A DNA stretch of 64,000 nucleotides, taken from Pseudoalteromonas luteoviolacea S2607. GTDB taxonomy: Bacteria; Pseudomonadota; Gammaproteobacteria; Enterobacterales; Alteromonadaceae. The translations under genes and the position numbers were made by a program. Below the pieces are notes generated by a model. That model did not search any database, was not told the DNA's origin, and was given only the letters and a program-made list of their open reading frames with translations. The stretch is from assembly GCF_001625575.1 (NCBI RefSeq), contig NZ_AUXV01000056.1:620001-684000 (forward strand). The letters run 5' to 3'. Numbering within the stretch: the first letter of the stretch is position 1; every line of letters starts with the position of its first letter. Below, in pieces: positions 42,612 through 54,200 of this stretch.

Positions 42612-45053
42612 TTATTGTTTTTGTTTATTTACGGCTTGCAACACAAGTGTCTTTTTAGAAGTTGTGTTGTGAGTAAACGAAGTAAATTCTACATCCCTGA
42701 ATTTAAATAGCATATCGTCATAATGTGGGCTTAGCACATTACCCGACTGACCTGTTGAATTCATGAAGTAGTGCTCAGTGTTCACCTCATTGAGCATGAA
42801 AATCTGGCGGAAGCTCGCTCCTAGCGTTTGAAGATACCCCTTAGATTGTTCGAAATGAGAAATAGCAACATTGATCGAGTCACTTGAGCCGCCATTTGGA
42901 ATTTGCCGGCTAAAAATCAATTCCAAGAATTTAAACTCATTTAATGGAAAATGGCCGTACGAAGCACTATTTACGTTACCCCACTGCCAATCATCCATGT
43001 TACTACCTTCAAGTTTACTCAAGCGTTTGAGACTACCGTCTAGCGAATTAGATAACATATCGTGGCAACTCTCTACCTCATTGGTAGATACATCATCACA
43101 CCATGTTAACTGCTCTGAAACGAGTACATGGTGTAAACGTTCTAAAGTCATCTGATTGGCCAGTCCTTTCAAAAAGCTTTCTTCAGTCGCGTTCCCCCAA
43201 CTACTCGCCAATTCATCGTGAAATATTTCTGCCCGAAGCAGCTCCATCCACACGATGAAAATAGTGGCTGCTTGGCTATCACTGCTCATGTCTCCATTCC
43301 AGTTTGACACATAATCTAAAGCTTGTTTCTGGCGCTCATTACGCGGTTTAAATTCTTTTAGGTATTCCAATATGGTCCTACTTGGCAAATTAATTGTGTC
43401 AGCTTGCATCTTGGCAACATCCTCAAAAGATAAATTGCCTTTTGAGCTTGCGATTTTATTCTCTAATAACTGTTCAATACGGTCAGCTCTCCCTGGTGGA
43501 GCCCAGTCTCGAGAGATGTAATAAGGGTAATCAGGCACATCGATCTTGTTGTTTGCGTTAATAATATAGCCTTTTTCAGGATTATATATTTGTGGCCACT
43601 CAACGGGGGGCACATAACCCTCCCATTTACGTTCATTGCTCCAGCCTAATCGTGGTAAAGCGCTTTCGCCTCCTCTGCGCATGGGTATTGCGCCCACACC
43701 AAGGTATCCTATGTTGCCACTGGTATCTGCATAAAACATGTTTAGATTGGGTGATATCATGTCACTTAGCGCTCGTTTATATTCATCCCAATTCGCTGCG
43801 TAGTTAAGTGCAAAAAACGCATTGTATGTGGTATCACGCTCTTCCAGAGCGGTCCATTTTAGTGCTATCGGTTGATCAGATACTCGAAATATATCACTGA
43901 TAATAGGGCCATTCTGACTCTCTCTAATTTCAATCTCTACGGGTTTAATGGGCTTACGCAAATGGTGTGGGAAGTCAGCTCTGACGGATATGGTTTCCTT
44001 TCGAGTGCTAAACTCTAACCATTTCTCATCAAAGCGATAGATACTTTTATCTTTGTGATGCGGACGTTCAATGAATAAATCTTGGTTGTCGGTCATCATA
44101 GCGGTACCGCCCCAAGCAATATCGTTATTTTTACCAAAAACAACAATGGGCAACCCAACCAATGTCATACCGGTTGCGGCAAGTTTGTCTCCCTTTAAGC
44201 TCGCGGCAAACCATAAAGACGGTGTTTGTAAGCCAAGGTGAGGATCGTTGGCTAAAATAGCATGCGCATCTTTCGTATGCTGCGGAGCTATTACCCAAGC
44301 ATTACTGCCCGAGTATTCCAGCCCGATGCGTAAATCTCGTTCAATGTCACTTTGTAATTGAGCAATTTCATGTAGCCCATAAACGCTGTTTTGACTGACC
44401 GTCAGTTCCGTCTCTGCAATATGAGGCATGATGCTCTTCAACATTTCATCATCTAGTAGTTGATGTGCTAATAGCGTCGAAATTTCCTTTCGAAAGTTGC
44501 CACTTAGGTTAAGGGCAAACAGCTTAATCCACGCGATAGAATCTTTCACTTCCCATAAACTAGGGGTCACATCAAGTATGTGGAATTCAGCGGGTAGTTT
44601 AGGGTTGCTGTTAATCCAGGCGTTGATACCGGACACATAAGAATCTAGCGATGCTTTAGCTTGAGGGTTCAATGATGCTATTGCTTTTTCAGCGCTAGCA
44701 CTTAACCCTAAAGTTCTAAACCAAATATCTCTTTGCAGGTATTCTTTGCCAAGCACTTCACTCAAGCGCCCTTCCGTCATACGTTTTTGCATCTCCAACT
44801 GCCACATGCGTTCCTTTGCATGAATATAACCTAGGCTGAAAAATGCGTCTTGGTCACTCATAGCCACAATGTACGGTACACCGTAATCATCACGTGTAAT
44901 TTTTACATCCGCCCTCAACCCTTCAACACTCAGTGTACCCGTTTCTTCAGGCAGGGTTTCTTGTAAATATCCCCATACGAAAGCAAATAGCATGGCAATA
45001 GGCAGTAGGACTATTAAAAAAAGCCTCAAAAACATCGGGTGTTTATTAAGCAT
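42612..45053 (-). CDS. Penicillin-acylase-family (PvdQ-like) periplasmic acylase
   Basis: An 813-residue Ntn-hydrolase precursor. An N-terminal signal/anchor (LFLIVLLPIAMLFAFVWGYL) is followed by the alpha chain (DDYGVPYIVA, FSLGYIHAKERMWQLEMQKR). The autocatalytic cleavage site is Gly-Ser in YSGSNAWVIAP, with Ser250 as the N-terminal nucleophile of the beta chain. The family removes acyl groups from amides; PvdQ removes the fatty acid from the acylated pyoverdine precursor in the periplasm. In this operon it probably matures the exported peptide by cleaving an N-acyl chain. Both maturation and substrate are inferred from the context. It lies 150 bp after the TE-bearing NRPS gene. Confidence 0.88.
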   Translation of the reverse strand: MLNKHPMFLRLFLIVLLPIAMLFAFVWGYLQETLPEETGTLSVEGLRADVKITRDDYGVPYIVAMSDQDAFFSLGYIHAKERMWQLEMQKRMTEGRLSEVLGKEYLQRDIWFRTLGLSASAEKAIASLNPQAKASLDSYVSGINAWINSNPKLPAEFHILDVTPSLWEVKDSIAWIKLFALNLSGNFRKEISTLLAHQLLDDEMLKSIMPHIAETELTVSQNSVYGLHEIAQLQSDIERDLRIGLEYSGSNAWVIAPQHTKDAHAILANDPHLGLQTPSLWFAASLKGDKLAATGMTLVGLPIVVFGKNNDIAWGGTAMMTDNQDLFIERPHHKDKSIYRFDEKWLEFSTRKETISVRADFPHHLRKPIKPVEIEIRESQNGPIISDIFRVSDQPIALKWTALEERDTTYNAFFALNYAANWDEYKRALSDMISPNLNMFYADTSGNIGYLGVGAIPMRRGGESALPRLGWSNERKWEGYVPPVEWPQIYNPEKGYIINANNKIDVPDYPYYISRDWAPPGRADRIEQLLENKIASSKGNLSFEDVAKMQADTINLPSRTILEYLKEFKPRNERQKQALDYVSNWNGDMSSDSQAATIFIVWMELLRAEIFHDELASSWGNATEESFLKGLANQMTLERLHHVLVSEQLTWCDDVSTNEVESCHDMLSNSLDGSLKRLSKLEGSNMDDWQWGNVNSASYGHFPLNEFKFLELIFSRQIPNGGSSDSINVAISHFEQSKGYLQTLGASFRQIFMLNEVNTEHYFMNSTGQSGNVLSPHYDDMLFKFRDVEFTSFTHNTTSKKTLVLQAVNKQKQ

Positions 45054-45203
45054 AATCTCATCTTGAATTAGTATTAAACAACAATTAATGGCTTATTATT
45101 ATTAACATATAGCCATAAACTTCTTTTTCTAACTGTTCTGCTTTCTTCATGACGACAGTGTCATATAGTTAGCAGCTTACCTTTGCAAAACTTCAATATT
45201 CCA

Positions 45204-48200
45204 TTATAAGTTGCCTTTATTTATTATTATTTTTGCAATTTCTTTGGCTCCTTCACCTTTTAAGATGGAGAAATGATTACCAACAATAGATGTATATTTT
45301 AACGTGTGTTCTGAAAGTACCTGGCTGAGATATGACTGATATTCTACCGGAGAGTAAGGGCTCTCAGTTGCCAGTATCATAGACATAGGTACTTGTGGTT
45401 GAGACACAATTCGGTACTCAGTAAACAGCTTAGCCTGATGCTGCCACGTTTTAAGTGCACATTCTGGGAGCCCTGCTATAGCGGCGTCTGCGCGCGGTCT
45501 TTTAACAACAGAATCACGTAGCTTATGCTGTTCAAAATATGTATCGATCATGACAACATTGACTTCACTTCCTCGAGAATTCAAATGCTGGGCCAGCTCT
45601 AACGCTAATACGCCACCATAAGAATGACCCACTATGGTAAAGCTGCTGTAATCCACATTTTCTAAACATGCTGCGAATGCAGCTATGTTTTGTTCAATTG
45701 AAGAAAAAGGCGACTCGCCTGTTACTAGACCTTGATGGCGGAAAACAGATATTGCAACCTTATCATCCATCAGGTTGTCGGTGATTTCCATAAAGTCTTT
45801 TGCTGTTCCGGCTGCACCAGGAATCAAGAAAATGCCATGCTTTGCTCCTTGCGGTGCACTTACCTCAGTTAACAAACTAGATTCATCTAGTCCTGATTGC
45901 ATTGAATCAAGACTTAACGCCTGAGCACGTATCGTGCTATCACGAAATAGTGTCTGTAACTCATATGCCTTTTCAAATTTGCTTTGGATTGCATAAAGCA
46001 ACTTCACCAATAGCAATGAATGACCACCCAGCTGATAAAAATCAGCTTCGGCACTAATTTGTTCGATATCTAGACTCAGAAGATCTGCCCATATCTGTGC
46101 AAGCGATTTTTCGGTATCTGTTTTTGGTGCTACATATTTACCATATAACGAATTTATCTCTGGTTTGGGAAGCGCCTGTTTATCTATCTTGCCGTTCGGT
46201 GTAAGCGGTAATGAATCCACCGCAATAATGGTCGCCGGAACCATAAAGCTCGGCAGCTTTTCGTGTAGTTGACTGTGTACTGACATCGTAAGCTGATTGA
46301 TTTGCTCTTCATCATTGAGTGGCGTAGTAATATAGCCGATTAGACTTTGGACACCATGTTCACCTGAGAAAGTTGTTACCGTACTGCGCCCACCACTACA
46401 TTGAGCCAGTGCCCTTTCGACTTCGTCAAGTTCGACTCTAAAGCCTCTTAATTTGATCTGTTCATCATTGCGACCAATAAACTCGACATTGCCATCAGCA
46501 AGATAACGAACCAAATCACCCGTACGATAAAGTCTGCTCTGTGTATTATTATCAAATGGGTTTTGAATAAATCGCTCTTTGGTTAACTCTGGGCGATTTA
46601 AATAGCCTCTTGCCAGTCCATCACCACCAACATATAACTCTCCAATAGTGCCTTTTGGTACGAGGCCGTAACTTTCGTTTAAGACAAAATATTGTACGTT
46701 ATTATTTGGCTTACCTATATGCACATTCGAGTGACTATTTAGCTCACCCATTGAGCTACAGATTGATATTTCAGTAGGTCCATAGCCGTTGATAAAGACC
46801 TTCCCCTCTTGAGTCCATTTTTTCACTAGCTCATTCGAACAATGTTCACCACCTACAATCACCACATCAATAAATGAACAAGACTCGGCATCCAAGCTAT
46901 CAAGCATTGAAGGAGTCATAAATAGATGCGTCACATCGGCGTATTGAGAAAGTTCGTTTTGGAATGACAAAGTGCTGGCAAGTCGCATTTGTGCACCAGA
47001 TACTAAAGCAGTCCACATTACCCATATTGCCGCATCAAAAGCGGTCGAGGTTGCTTGGTAGATCGATGAATTCGCATTGATATGTACTCTGGCTGCGTTA
47101 TCTACAATCGTATTGACCAAACCTCGGTGTTCAACCATAACTCCTTTTGGCTGGCCTGTGGATCCAGACGTATAAATAACATAGGCCAGAGAGCTAGAGC
47201 GATGTGACTCAGCCACAGCTAAGTTATGTGCACAATAGCAGGCTATTTCTGATTTAAATTGCTCATCATCAAGGCACAACACGTTCAGTTCGCTCAGTGC
47301 ATCTATCTGCTGGGCGAATTCAGTTCTACTAACAACATATCGGATTTGAGAATCAGCGAGCATATACTTGGTCCGCTCTTGCGGATAATTCGTGTCGAAT
47401 GGCACATATGCCCCTCCGGCTTTCAATACAGCAAGTATCCCAACAACCATGTCTAATGAACGTTCTAGATAAATACCAACGAGCGTTTCTTTGCCAACCC
47501 CTTGTTCACGTAGATAATGCGCTAATCGATTTGCTGCACTATTTAGTTCCCGATAGGTCAGTGAGTTATCGTCAAGTACGAGTGCGATGCTGTCTGGCGA
47601 TTTTTCCACTTCTGACTCAAACAATTGATGAATGAGTTTATTTGATGGGTAGTTGGTCTTGGTATCATTTAGGCTATGCGTTAGATTATGCACTTCTTGT
47701 TTCGATAGCATGGGAAGGTCTTGTATCATCTCAACACTATTATCAACTAAAGCAGTTAATGCATTCACCAAATGAGTAGCCAAAGACTCAATATTTTGCT
47801 GACTAAATATTGACTTATCATAAACCCAATTAAAGCTTATCCCCTGCTCAGATATTGCAGCATTAATATCTAAATCAAACTTGCAAGAGATACCATTTCT
47901 TTCATACCCGCTAAAGTTCACGCCAGGCAAAGTTAATACCTCTTGCTCATTGGTATTCATACTGAACATGATCTGGAATAGCGGCGTATATTGTCTGCTA
48001 CGCAGCACATTGCAGTGTTCTACAAGCTGCTCAAACGGAATGTCTTGGTGTGCTTGTGCCTCGATATTAACTTTACGCACCTGTGCCAAATACTCGTTCA
48101 CGCTCTGGGGATGTGTATTGACACGTAAAACAAGAGTATTGACGAAAAAGCCAATCAATGGCTCTAAATCAACATGTGTTCGGTTAGCAACAGGTGTACC

Positions 48201-51200
48201 AATGACGATATCCTGACTATTTGAATGCCTAGATATAACAAGTGATAAGACAGCATGAAACAACATAAATGGCGTCAGTTGCTGCTGCTTTGCAAACTCC
48301 TCTATGCGGTTTGCTGTCGCTTTATCAATCTGGCAGCTAACAGCCTGCCCTACATGCTTTTTAACTGTAGGCCGAGGTTTGTTGAGGGGCAAACCATGCA
48401 CAGCAGGTACCGCTTCAAGTTGCGTTAGCCAGTAGTTCAGCTGTGTTTCTAATACTTCCCCTTGCAGCCACTCTCTTTGCCACTGCGCGTAATCAGCATA
48501 TTGTATTTTCAGATCAGGCACTGGACTGGGCTGGCCAGCAATTGCGGCTTGATACTCTAAAGCAAACTCCTTGATTAACAAACCCATAGACCATCCATCG
48601 GAGGCGATGTGATGCATATTGAATAATAACACACCGTTATCTTCGCGCTCTGATAGCTGTATGAAAGTTGCACGTAACATAATGTCTTGACGTAAATTGA
48701 AAGGCCTTGCGATATCCTGTTGTACTATGGCATCGACCTGCTCTTGTTGCGCTCTTTCATCGACATTACTCAGATCATGTTTCACCAAATTAAATTCAAC
48801 GCCGTCAAGAACAACTTGTACTGGTTCATCAACTTGGGTATCAAATACCGTTCTGAGTACTTGGTGACGTGCAATGATATTAGACATCGCCAATTGTGCG
48901 GCAGCTAAGTCAAACTGTCCTGAGACTCTCGCAACCATTGGCATGTGATACTCTGGGCTTGCCCCTTGGAGCTGATTGATCATCCACAGACGTTGCTGAG
49001 CAAAGGATAGGGCAACTGGCTCGCCAGACACCCTTGCCGTCGCTTTGAGCTCTGGGGCTAACAAGCTTGCACCAGTCTGTGCATCCAAAGTACTTGCCAT
49101 TTTACTAATCGTTGTGTGTTCAAATAGCTGCTGAACACTGAGTTCTTTATCAAGCGTATGTTTGATCTCTGATATTAAGCGGATAGCCAGTAACGAGTGT
49201 CCTCCAATATCAAAAAAGCTTGTGCCTGTGCTAATAGCGTCAACCTCTAGCTTCAATAGGTTAGCCCAAATTTGTACGAGTGAGCGTTCAGTGTCGGTGG
49301 TCGGTGCAACGTGTTCCCCCTGACCCTGCATTGTCGCGATGCTTGGCTGCGGTAAGGCTGCTTTATTTACTTTTCCATTCGGTGTCAGTGGTAAAGAGTC
49401 TAGCACCGTAATGAAAGGTGGAATCATATGAGCAGGTAATTGCTCTTGTAATTGCGCTTTTAAATCACTCTTAAACTGTCTGTCATCGGCATTATAAGAC
49501 TGCTCTATTGTGATATATCCCGCTAACTGCTCTGAGCCGCTTTCACCGACGACGATGACGGTACAAGCATTCACATGCTCGCATCGACTCAGCGCATGCT
49601 CAATTTCACCAAGTTCAACACGAAACCCTCTAACTTTTACCTGATCATCATTGCGACCAATAAACGTTACATTTCCATCTTCAAGATAACGTACTAAATC
49701 ACCTGTTTTATAGAGTTTGCTATTTGGGTTGTCAGACAATGGGTTTGTAATAAATCGTTCTTGTGTCAGTTCAGGTAAATTTAGATAGCCTCTCGCTAAC
49801 CCATCCCCTCCGATATAGAGCTCACCTACGGTGCCCATTGGTACGATTTGAAGTTGGTCATTTAAGACGAGGTACTGAACATTTGCGCTAGGTTTCCCAA
49901 TATGGGGGGGGGAGTATTGCGTCAATTTACTCATAGAGCTGACGATGGTGACTTCTGTAGGGCCATATGCGTTTAAAAATACTTTCCCTTGTCGCGACCA
50001 TCTATTCACTAAATCTTGTGAGCAGTTTTCACCACCAACGATGACTACTTTGATGAATGGACAGGCATCTACATCTATACTCTCTAGCATCGATGGAGTC
50101 ATAAACAAATGCGTTACATCAGCATATTTAGTCAGTTCAGCTTGGAAAGAAAGCGTACTAGCTAACCTGACTGTCGCACCCGCAATTAACGTATTCCAAA
50201 TAAGCCATATTGACGCATCAAATGCTATCGATGTGGCCTGATATGATATCGCTCTGGGCTCCATTTCAACACGACTTACATTATCCATAATCGTATTGAC
50301 TAGACTTCTGTGCTCGACCATTACACCTTTGGGGGTGCCTGTCGAGCCAGATGTATAAATCACATATGCCAAGTTTCTACTGTGTTGGCGAGTCAAGAGT
50401 GTAGGGTTTTCTGCCGAGTACTGGTCAAACTCTTGTTGAACCCTTACATCATCTAACCTCACCATATTTATTTCATTGGCGAAAGATAACTGTTCAGCTA
50501 TCTCAGATAGGGTCAGCATGTGCTCTATTTGAGTATCCTCTAACATATACTCAAGTCTTGATTTCGGGTATTTTGGGTCTAGCGGCACATATGCAGCGCC
50601 TGCTTTTAAAATGGCCAGTATACCCACCACCATTTCTAAAGAACGTTCAACACAGATCCCCACAAGTGTTTCAGTGCCCACTCCTTGAGCTCGTAAATAA
50701 TGTGCTAGTCTATTCGCATTGGCATTTAGTTCACGGTAGGTCATCGTATGGTTTGCGAACACCAATGCCAGGTCACTAGGCTGACTAAGGGCCTTTTCCT
50801 CAAATAACTGATGGAATAACGCTTCTCTCGGATATTCTGTTTGCGTACTGTTGAGTATATGCGTTTGATAATGTATTTCTTGATCAGACAGCATAGGCAG
50901 TTGCGACAGTTCAGTGATACTCGGATTAGAAAATTCACTTAATAATTTTGTGAGATGCTCAGCCATTGATGTGATGTGGGCGTGAGTAAACAGTGACTCG
51001 TCATAAACCCAGTTGAACGTAATTCCTTCATCACTGATTGCAGCATTGATATCCAAGTCAAACTTACAAGCAATACCAGAACGCTCATAAGGCGTAAAAT
51101 TGACACCTGGCAAGCGCAAGGCTTCACGACTAATTGTATTCATACTGAACATAATTTGAAAAAGTGGCGTATATTGACTGCTACGAGTTATATTGCACAC

Positions 51201-54200
51201 TTCCAACAACTGCTCAAACGGCAACTCTTGATTTGCCTGAGCATCAATATTGACCTGCCTGATATGAGCTAAATACTCACTCAATGAATTTTCACTTGTA
51301 TCGACCCGAAGTACCAATGTATTGACAAAAAAGCCAATAAGTGACTCAAGGTCAGCATGCATGCGGTTTGCAACGGGTGTTCCAATCACAACGTCTTGGT
51401 TATTTGCATGCCTTGAAAGTACTAGGGCTAACGCAGCGTGAAATAACATAAAATTGGTCAGCTGGTGCTCTTTTGCGAGTTGATAAAGCCGCTCAGAGGT
51501 TGCTTTGTTTATCTGACTACTGACGACTTGGCCCTTGTGTTTTTTAATTTTCGGGCGTGTTTTATCAAGTGGTATGCCATGTAGTGTAGGAACGTGACTA
51601 AGCTGTTTCTGCCAATAAGCTAATTGTCGGTCTAGCACTTCCCCTTGCAACCAGTTTCGTTGCCAATGAGCGTAATCTGCGTATTGTATTTGTAGTGCAG
51701 GAAGTGGGTTCGCTTTACCTGTCAATGCGGCCTCATACTGAGCCTCAAATTCTTTGACTAATAGCCCCATTGACCAGCCATCTGACGCGATATGGTGCAT
51801 ATTAAATAATATAATGCCCTTATCCCTTTGTGCCGAGAGCTGTATAAATGCCACTCGAACCATAACGTCTTTACTTAGATCAAATGGTTGAGAAATATCC
51901 AGAGTGACTAGGTTAGCTACTTTTTGTTGCTGTACCGACTGGCTAAGTTCACTAAGATTATGATGAATGATTTGGAAGCTTACATCATCGCGAATTACTT
52001 GCTCTAACCTGTTGTCGTGGTGCAAGAATACAGTTCTAAGCACTTCATGACGTTCAATAATGTTTTGCATAGCTTGCTGGGCAGCAGCTAAATCGAACTG
52101 CCCAGTGACATGAAAGGCCATTGGCATATTGTATTCAGGACTACCATTTTGCAGTTTATCGATTGTCCAAAGTCGTTGTTGTGAAAATGACGGTGCAATG
52201 GCAGAATTTTTTTGTCTGGCAATGGGCTTAAGCGCGGGCATTGCTGGATTCTGATCTGCTTCTTTATCTAATACGCTTGCAAGTGACTCAATGGTTGGAC
52301 GCTCGAAAAGTTGATGAATGCTCAGCTCTTGATGTAGTTCACTTCGTATCTCAGAAATTAGACGGATCGCCAGTAAAGAGTGACCACCAACCGAGAAGAA
52401 ATTAGCATCCGTACTGATGCTTCCCGCTTCAAGATTAAGCAGTTTAGCCCAAATGTTAACCAATGCTTCTTCAGTTACGTTTTTTGGTGCAACATACTGC
52501 GTGTACTGCGTGTTGCCTTTAGGCTCAGGAAGCGCCTTTTTATCAACTTTGCCATTGAGAGTTAGCGGCAACATCTCTAGCACAACGAGAGCCGATGGCA
52601 TCATAAACTCAGGTAGCTTTGCTTTCAGCTGATCCATTAGAGAAACGATCTGTGGGTGACTGTCGCATGAGTCATCGGCATTATCAATTGTGACATAACC
52701 AACAATGCTCTGTGCTGCGCCCTCGCCCCTCACTATAACAATGCTAGACGTTACGCCGCGACATTGGCCTAATGCGTATTCAATTTCGCCCAGTTCAATT
52801 CTAAAGCCACGTATCTTGACTTGCTCATCATTGCGGCCAACAAACTCTATGTTGCCATCCATCGAATAACGTACAAGATCACCTGTTTTGTAAAGTTTTG
52901 TGCCGGAGTCATTGCTTAAAGGATTATTAATAAATCGCTCGGCGGTTAAGTGAGGCTGATTTAAATAGCCTCGTGCTAAACCAGCCCCTGCGATGAATAA
53001 CTCGCCTACGGCACCATATGGCACAAGCTGTAAATGCTCATCCAGTATGTATGCCTGCGTATTTGCGATACATTTACCTATGGCTTTAGTGCCGTGAGAA
53101 AGCAATTGATAACTGCTATTTACACAGGTCTCAGTCGGGCCGTATGCGTTGATTGCACGCTGCTGCTTGTCATCACAATAAGCCATTATCTTATTAAGTT
53201 GGGTATATGTGAGTTCCTCACCACTTACGATCAGGCTCGGGAAATACAGATTTTGCGAACACAGCTCGGACATCACTTCTAACACCATGCTCGGTGTAGA
53301 ATTGTAGACTGGGATTTGGTGTTCATTAAGCAATTGGGCAATGTCTTTCGGTGATTTTTGTTGCTTTTTGCTTAGTACGAATACCGTAGCGCCTAACCAC
53401 AATGACACAATGCTTTTTAACGACGCATCAAAACTATAAGATGCAGACCAAAGCCACTTTGTTGGCTCTACATTTAGATCTGCCAATTGAGATGTAAACG
53501 TCAAGCCGAAGTTGGTAAGGTTACGATGCTCTACCAATACACCTTTAGGTTGTCCAGTTGAGCCCGAAGTATAAATGACATAAGCCAAGTTATTGTGGTC
53601 TTGCTGAGGCAACTTCTGCGGATTGGTTACCGGATGTTGGTAGATTGCTTGTTGCTGCTGTGGGTCGTCCAAAAGAATAGCTTGCGCGTCATGAAGATTA
53701 CCCAATTGTGGGGTGACATTCACTTGGCTTAGCACATACTTTACTTGAGTATCCTCAAGCATGTGCTGCAATCTGGCCTGAGGGTAATTTGGGTTTAGTG
53801 GAACGTATGCCCCCCCAGCCTTCAATACAGCGAGGATCCCAATAACCATGTCCAAAGAATGCTCTACACACAGGCCCACCAGAGTCTCGACTGTTACCCC
53901 TTGTTGGCGTAGGTAATGTGCTAGTTGATTGGACGCGGCATTTAATTCTTGGAACGATAAGTGCTTACCCTCAAATACTAAGGCCGTCTTTGAAGGATGC
54001 TTTGCAACCTGTTCTTCGAATAGCTCGTGAATAAGCTTATTTTCTGAGTGCTCAACGTGCGTTTCATTGAGCGTATGTGTTAAACGATACTTCTCTCGCT
54101 CTGATAGAATAGAAATATCTTTGAGCATTTTCACATTGTTATCTGCCAATGTACTCAATACACGTGCTAAATGAGATCCCAAAGAACAAATATACTCGTG

